Below, in pieces: positions 27,301 through 32,067 of a DNA stretch of 32,067 nt. The first letter of the stretch is position 1, and every line of letters starts with the position of its first letter. The DNA is taken from NCBI GenBank assembly GCA_022508925.1, contig JAFLUF010000019.1, positions 1 through 32,067 of the forward strand, in the 5' to 3' direction. The translations under genes were made by a program, and so were the position numbers. The notes beneath the pieces were generated by a model. It saw only the letters and a list, made by a program, of their open reading frames with translations, ran no database searches and was not told the DNA's origin. The stretch comes from Oscillospiraceae bacterium. GTDB taxonomy: Bacteria > Bacillota > Clostridia > Oscillospirales > Ruminococcaceae.

Positions 27301-27329
27301 TTGACAATTTTTTCTTTTTGTGTTATAAT
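27301..27329 (+). promoter_or_regulatory. Consensus promoter for the symporter gene
   Basis: TTGACA-N17-TATAAT. Confidence 0.85.
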
Positions 27330-27401
27330 TAGTCGTACTTCGTTGCTTTAAAGCTTGTGTGCTTTTGTGTGAAAAAGCAAACAAGCGGAAAGGAAAAATA
27401 T

Positions 27402-28955
27402 ATGACTTATGTAATTTTGGCGGTCTATCTCGCCGTAATGATCGGGATAGGCATTTACTGCCGCAAGAGAGCCTCGTCTGTCGCTGAGTTTGTACTCGGC
27501 GGAAGAAACATCGGCGGCTGGTTTACGGCGTTTGCGTACGGAACCTCGTATTTTTCGGCGGTAGTTTTCATAGGCTACGCGGGACAGTTCGGCTGGAGCT
27601 ACGGCGTATCCGCCGCGTGGATAGGCATAGGAAACGCTGTCATCGGTTCTATGCTTCCTTGGATGATAATGGGCAGAAGGACGAGAGTTATGACCAAACA
27701 GCTCAACGCCTCGACAATGCCCGAGTTTTTTGAAAAGAGATACGGCTCAAAGGCGCTCAAGATCGTATCGGCTGTTATTGTGTTCGTATTCCTTATTCCG
27801 TACACGGCGTCGGTATACAACGGACTTTCAAGACTGTTCAATATGGCGTTTGATATCCCTTATGAGGCTTGTCTTATAGGAATGGCGGTACTTACGGCGC
27901 TTTATGTAATTCTTGGCGGCTATACGGCTACGGCTATAAACGACTTTGTTCAGGGTATCATCATGCTTATCGGAATTATCGCGGTAGTAGTCTGCGTTGT
28001 AAACAAACAGGGCGGACTTACAGAGGCGATAAGCGGTCTCGGACAGATATCGGGCGAGCAGGCTCCTCCGGCGAATACTCTCAATTCCTTGTTCGGACCC
28101 GACCCGATAAATCTCATCGGCGTTGTTATCCTCACCTCGCTCGGAACATGGGGACTTCCGCAGATGGTTCAGAAGTTCTACGCAATCAAGGACGACTCGG
28201 CCATCAAGCGCGGCACTATTATCTCAACGATATTCGCGCTTGTCGTGGCGGGCGGCTCGTATTTCATGGGCGGTTTCGGCAGACTTTACGGAACCGGTGA
28301 AAACGGAGAGGTGCTTATTGAAAGCGTAAACGGAAAGCTGGCTTTCGACTCCATTGTTCCGCAGATGCTTAAGGACGCTCTTCCCGAATTTCTGATAGGA
28401 ATTGTTGTTGTTCTGGTATTGTCCGCGTCGATGTCAACGCTTTCGTCGCTGGTGCTTACCTCAAGCTCCACGCTTACCATAGACCTCATAAAGCCGCTGG
28501 TGAAAAAGGAGCTCGGCGATAAAAAGCAGGTGCTTATCATGCGTATTCTTATCGCGGTATTCCTGCTTATTTCCGTAATTATCGCGCTCAACCCCAACGC
28601 CTATATCACAACTCTTATGTCTATTTCATGGGGCGCGCTCGCGGGAGCTTTCCTCGCGCCGTTCCTGTACGGTCTGTTCTCAAAAAAGATAACAAAGGCG
28701 GCTGTATGGGTAAGCTTTATTTCGGGAGTTCTTATCACGGTCGTGCATATGTTTATTTTCAGCCTCGGATTTTTCCCCGAAGCGACAAAGGCTGCCGCGT
28801 CGCTGCCGCTTAATATGGCGTCGCCTATCAACGCGGGAGCTATCGCGATGATATGGGGTCTGATAATCGTGCCGATAGTAAGCGCTGTTACAAAGAATAA
28901 AAATCTCGAAAAAGACGAAAAGCTCATAGAGGACTGCAAAAAACAGTTGAGCTGA
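27402..28955 (+). CDS. Sodium:solute symporter family protein (PutP-like)
   Basis: 12+ TM; SSVAEFVLGGRNIGGWFTAFAYGTSYFSAVVFIGYAGQFGW, ATAINDFVQGIIML, LSASMSTLSSLVLTSSSTLTIDL. Start trimmed to ATG 27402 with an AAAGGA RBS. Confidence 0.93.
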   Translation: MTYVILAVYLAVMIGIGIYCRKRASSVAEFVLGGRNIGGWFTAFAYGTSYFSAVVFIGYAGQFGWSYGVSAAWIGIGNAVIGSMLPWMIMGRRTRVMTKQLNASTMPEFFEKRYGSKALKIVSAVIVFVFLIPYTASVYNGLSRLFNMAFDIPYEACLIGMAVLTALYVILGGYTATAINDFVQGIIMLIGIIAVVVCVVNKQGGLTEAISGLGQISGEQAPPANTLNSLFGPDPINLIGVVILTSLGTWGLPQMVQKFYAIKDDSAIKRGTIISTIFALVVAGGSYFMGGFGRLYGTGENGEVLIESVNGKLAFDSIVPQMLKDALPEFLIGIVVVLVLSASMSTLSSLVLTSSSTLTIDLIKPLVKKELGDKKQVLIMRILIAVFLLISVIIALNPNAYITTLMSISWGALAGAFLAPFLYGLFSKKITKAAVWVSFISGVLITVVHMFIFSLGFFPEATKAAASLPLNMASPINAGAIAMIWGLIIVPIVSAVTKNKNLEKDEKLIEDCKKQLS

Positions 28956-28962
28956 GTTTACA

Positions 28963-29090
28963 AGCGCCTTCCCGCTTAAGGCGAGCCGCCTTTGGCAATA
29001 CGTCTCATATGTGAAACTTTGTCAGAGGTTTTTGCTCGAAGCGTGCGATGCTTCTATATCGCACGCTCCTTAACCGGAGGGCGCTTTTTT
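28963..29090 (+). ncRNA. Candidate branched structured RNA / 3' UTR element ending in a terminator
   Basis: Closing stem AGCGCCTTCC/GGAGGGCGCT plus TTAAGG/CCTTAA, inner stems CGAGC/GCTCG and AGCGTGCGAT/ATCGCACGCT, T6 tract after the closing stem. Confidence 0.7.
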
Positions 29091-29121
29091 ATGCAATTTG
29101 TCAAATTTTCGAATAAAATAC

Positions 29122-29150
29122 TTGACAAATCACACAAATAGTGTTATAAT
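29122..29150 (+). promoter_or_regulatory. Consensus promoter for the TrpXYZ-like operon
   Basis: TTGACA-N17-TATAAT. Confidence 0.87.
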
Positions 29151-29213
29151 TCCTAATGTATGCAACAAAAGAAATTCGGGTAGAAGCTCCCGAAACATAT
29201 CAGGAGGAAATAC

Positions 29214-30239
29214 ATGAAAAAGAAACTTTTATGCGCGTTTGTGGCGCTGGCTATGGTAGTCGGTCTCGGCGCGTGCAGTAACAATTCGTCTGACAGCAAC
29301 TCGGACGGAAACACAAACAACAACAGTAATAATGCCGGCGGCGATACCCTGAAAATAGGCGTTATCCAGTATGCCGCTCACCCCTCGCTTGATAACTGCT
29401 ATGAGGGAATAAAGCAAGGACTTGAGGAAAGCTCGTACAGCGGAAAGTATACTATTGATTTCCAGAACGGACAGAACAGCAGCGAAAACTGCGACCAGTA
29501 CGCCAAGAATATGGTAGCGCAGAATTATGACATTATTTTCGCTATCGCAACTCCCGCTGCTATCTCCGCGTATTCCGCGGCAAAGGACAGGGATATTCCC
29601 GTTATTTTCTGCGCGGTATCCGACCCTGTTGAGGCGGGTCTCGCGAAAAGCTTTGACGCAGGTCTCGATACCTGTAACGGAACAGCGGATATCTTAAACC
29701 TTGCCGAACAGCTTAATATGATTATGGCGTTCCAGCCCGATGTCAAGAAGATAGGCGTTTTGTATACGACCACAGAGCCTAACTCCCTTTCACACCTCAA
29801 GCTTTTCAAGGAGCTTTGCTCGGCAAAGAGTGTAGAGGTCGTAGAGCAGGGCGTTTCGGGTTCGGCTGACATTCCCCAGGCTGCGGCGGACCTTGCCTCA
29901 AAGGTAGACTGCATCAACAACTTCACCGACAACAACGTTGTAAACAGCCTTTCCATTGTTCTTGAGAAAGCAAACGCCGCGGGTATCCCCGTTTACGGCT
30001 CCGAGGTAGAGCAGGTCAAAAACGGCTGTCTTGCTTCTATGTCGATAGACTATGTTTCTCTCGGAAAGAAAACAGCCGAAATGGGCGTAAAGGTACTTGA
30101 CGGAACAAAGTGCTCCGAGCTTGCCGTAGCGCAGATTTCCGACGTTACTCCCGTGGTAAACACCGACGTTCTTGCTCAGTTCAACATCACGCTTCCCGAC
30201 GCATACAAGGAAGCCGAGCAGGTAACCACAAACAGCTGA
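29214..30239 (+). CDS. ABC transporter substrate-binding lipoprotein (TrpX/COG2984-like)
   Basis: Lipobox VGLGACS, Asn/Ser-rich linker, LKIGVIQYAAHPSLDNCYEGIKQGLEE, KNMVAQNYDIIFAIATPAA, IPVIFCAVSDPVEAGL. Confidence 0.93.
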   Translation: MKKKLLCAFVALAMVVGLGACSNNSSDSNSDGNTNNNSNNAGGDTLKIGVIQYAAHPSLDNCYEGIKQGLEESSYSGKYTIDFQNGQNSSENCDQYAKNMVAQNYDIIFAIATPAAISAYSAAKDRDIPVIFCAVSDPVEAGLAKSFDAGLDTCNGTADILNLAEQLNMIMAFQPDVKKIGVLYTTTEPNSLSHLKLFKELCSAKSVEVVEQGVSGSADIPQAAADLASKVDCINNFTDNNVVNSLSIVLEKANAAGIPVYGSEVEQVKNGCLASMSIDYVSLGKKTAEMGVKVLDGTKCSELAVAQISDVTPVVNTDVLAQFNITLPDAYKEAEQVTTNS

Positions 30240-30281
30240 GAACAGCTATAAAAAGACATATCTCCGAAAGGGTGTGCATAA

Positions 30282-31250
30282 ATGGACGTTTTTCTGAACA
30301 TACTTATTGGTATTGCCGAAGAGGGTCTTATGTACGCCCTTTTGGCTTTGGGAATGTACATTTCATACAGCGTGCTCGATTTCCCCGATCTGTCCGTTGA
30401 CGGAACTTTTCCTCTCGGCGCGGTGCTTACGGGCGTGCTGATAATAAACGGCGTAGACCCTTGGCTGTGCCTGCTTATTTCGTTTGCCGCGGGAATGCTC
30501 GCGGGAATGCTTACGGGAATAATGCACGTAAAGCTGAACATAATCCCGCTTTTATGCGGAATTATCATGTACACCGCCATGCTGTCCGTAAACCTCGTGC
30601 TTATAAAGACGGGAACAGGCGGCGCGGCGATCGCTTCGTTCTTTACCAAGGACACTATTTTCAACAGCTCGCTCGCGGCGCTTCTGCCGAAAAATATCGA
30701 GGGCTTCGCACTGAGAACGGTTATCATCTCGCTGTTTATCGTAATAGTCTGCAAGATATTGCTCGATTTGTTCCTCAAGACCAAAAGCGGTCTGCTTCTC
30801 CGCGCGACCGGCGACAACGACCGCTATACTACTATGCTCGGAAAAAATCCCGGAACGGTAAAGATATTCGGGCTTATGCTCGGAAACGGCTTTGCCGCTC
30901 TCGCGGGTTCGGTAATCGCCCAGAACAAGGGCAGCGCCGACCAGCAGATGGGTACGGGCATGGTAGTTCTCGGACTTGCCTCGGTAATTATCGGAATAAG
31001 CCTTTTCAGACGCGTCCGCTTTATGAAAGGCACGACAATGGTTATTTTAGGAAGCATCATTTACAAGGCTTCTTATCAGATAGTACTTACGCTCGGAATA
31101 CCGACCGAGTGGAACAATTTCGTAAAGGCGGCTATCTTCCTTATCGCGCTTGTTCTGGGCGGAAAGCAGGTAAGAGATCTGTTTAAAAAGCTGTTTAAAC
31201 GAAACAGAAAAGACAACAGCGGGGAGGGTAAAAATGCTCTCACTGAATAA
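30282..31250 (+). CDS. ABC transporter permease (TrpY/COG4120-like)
   Basis: EEGLMYALLALGMYISYSVLDFPDLSVDGTFPLGAV; RATGDNDRYTTMLGKNPGTVKIFGLMLGNGFAALAGSV. Confidence 0.93.
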   Translation: MDVFLNILIGIAEEGLMYALLALGMYISYSVLDFPDLSVDGTFPLGAVLTGVLIINGVDPWLCLLISFAAGMLAGMLTGIMHVKLNIIPLLCGIIMYTAMLSVNLVLIKTGTGGAAIASFFTKDTIFNSSLAALLPKNIEGFALRTVIISLFIVIVCKILLDLFLKTKSGLLLRATGDNDRYTTMLGKNPGTVKIFGLMLGNGFAALAGSVIAQNKGSADQQMGTGMVVLGLASVIIGISLFRRVRFMKGTTMVILGSIIYKASYQIVLTLGIPTEWNNFVKAAIFLIALVLGGKQVRDLFKKLFKRNRKDNSGEGKNALTE

Positions 31251-32007
31251 TATCCAAAAAGTGTTTAACGCGGGAACAATAGATGAAAACCGCTTGTTTA
31301 ATGATTTCAACCTTAGTGTAGCCGACGGCGAGTTTGTGGCTGTTGTCGGCTCAAACGGAAGCGGAAAAACAACGCTGTTGAATATGATATGCGGAACGAG
31401 CCGTCCCGACAGCGGAAAAATTGTTTTTAACGATAACGACGTAACCGGCATTCCCGAGTATAAACGTGCCCGCCGTATCGGCAGAGTTTTGCAGGACCCG
31501 AAAATGGGAACCTGCGCGAGCCTTACCATTCTCGAAAATCTCGCGCTCGCGGATAACAAGAACCGCCGCTACGGACTTTCACGCGCGGTGAATAAGCGCC
31601 GTGCGGAATACTATAAGTCATTGCTCGAAACCTGCAATATGGGGCTTGAAAACCGCCTCGGCGTGCTTGCGGGTTCGCTTTCGGGCGGACAAAGACAGGC
31701 TCTCGCGCTTATTATCGCGACAATGACGGATATCGACCTGCTTATTCTCGACGAGCACACGGCGGCTCTTGACCCCAAATCCTCCGAAACGCTTATGGAG
31801 ATAACGCGCAGAGTTGTCGAGGAAAAGAAGTACACGACGCTTATGGTAACGCATAATCTGCGCTTTGCGGTAAACTACGGCACGCGCCTTATCATGATGC
31901 ACGAGGGCGAAGCGGTAATGGATATCTCGGGCGAGGCAAAGCAAAAGCTCGCGGTTGATGATATACTCGGAAAATTCAATGAGATAAGCATTGAATGTGG
32001 TAATTAA
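31234..32007 (+). CDS. ABC transporter ATP-binding protein (TrpZ/COG1101-like)
   Basis: VVGSNGSGKTTLLNMICG, GSLSGGQRQALAL, LLILDEHTAALDPKSS. Confidence 0.95.
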   Translation: MLSLNNIQKVFNAGTIDENRLFNDFNLSVADGEFVAVVGSNGSGKTTLLNMICGTSRPDSGKIVFNDNDVTGIPEYKRARRIGRVLQDPKMGTCASLTILENLALADNKNRRYGLSRAVNKRRAEYYKSLLETCNMGLENRLGVLAGSLSGGQRQALALIIATMTDIDLLILDEHTAALDPKSSETLMEITRRVVEEKKYTTLMVTHNLRFAVNYGTRLIMMHEGEAVMDISGEAKQKLAVDDILGKFNEISIECGN

Positions 32008-32013
32008 GAACAA

Positions 32014-32067
32014 CTGAGGGAAAACTTTCTGAAGAAAGTTTTCCCTCAGACTCCCTTTCAAAGACTT
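32014..32067 (+). repeat. Palindromic intergenic repeat, copy B (cut by window end)
   Basis: Perfect 17-bp hairpin CTGAGGGAAAACTTTCT-GA-AGAAAGTTTTCCCTCAG then ACTCCCTTTCAAAGACTT. Confidence 0.75.

Noticed and set aside
29176-29196. TTCGGG-TAGAAGCT-CCCGAA hairpin in the TrpXYZ-like leader
   Set aside because: Only 6 bp and no T-tract or alternative pairing; too little to argue for a riboswitch or T-box.
30461-31186. 241-aa + strand ORF in another frame of the permease gene
   Set aside because: Arg/Tyr/Gly-rich out-of-frame translation inside a clear permease gene.

Overview
The window reads as one contiguous piece of a Clostridia (Ruminococcaceae-like) chromosome; the taxon is inferred from gene content only. 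Left part: the 3' end of rplA, then the rimP-nusA-rnpM(ylxR)-L7Ae-infB-rbfA-nrnA-truB-ribF translation cluster. Next comes a gliding-type (GldA/F/G-like) ABC system with a DUF4340-like protein and a small conserved protein, followed by minus-strand genes for an AI-2E-type transporter, an amidohydrolase and queA. A clear lysine riboswitch (L-box) precedes asd-dapA-dapB, a stand-alone tandem-ACT protein and an MscS-type channel. Then a promoter-driven leader, whose long helix is mutually exclusive with a 12-bp intrinsic terminator, precedes a TM1266-type regulator and an NMT1/SsuABC-type ABC transporter. The right part has TspO, an orphan B12-type radical SAM protein, a FeoB-associated Cys-rich protein, a sodium:solute symporter with a three-way-junction 3' UTR, and a TrpXYZ-like ABC operon. 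The best candidates for something undescribed are the riboswitch-like leader at 21787-21961 and the branched RNA at 28963-29090. Lesser candidates are the ACT+MscS pair in the lysine operon and three families of palindromic intergenic repeats. No tRNA, rRNA, CRISPR array or transposase gene was seen.
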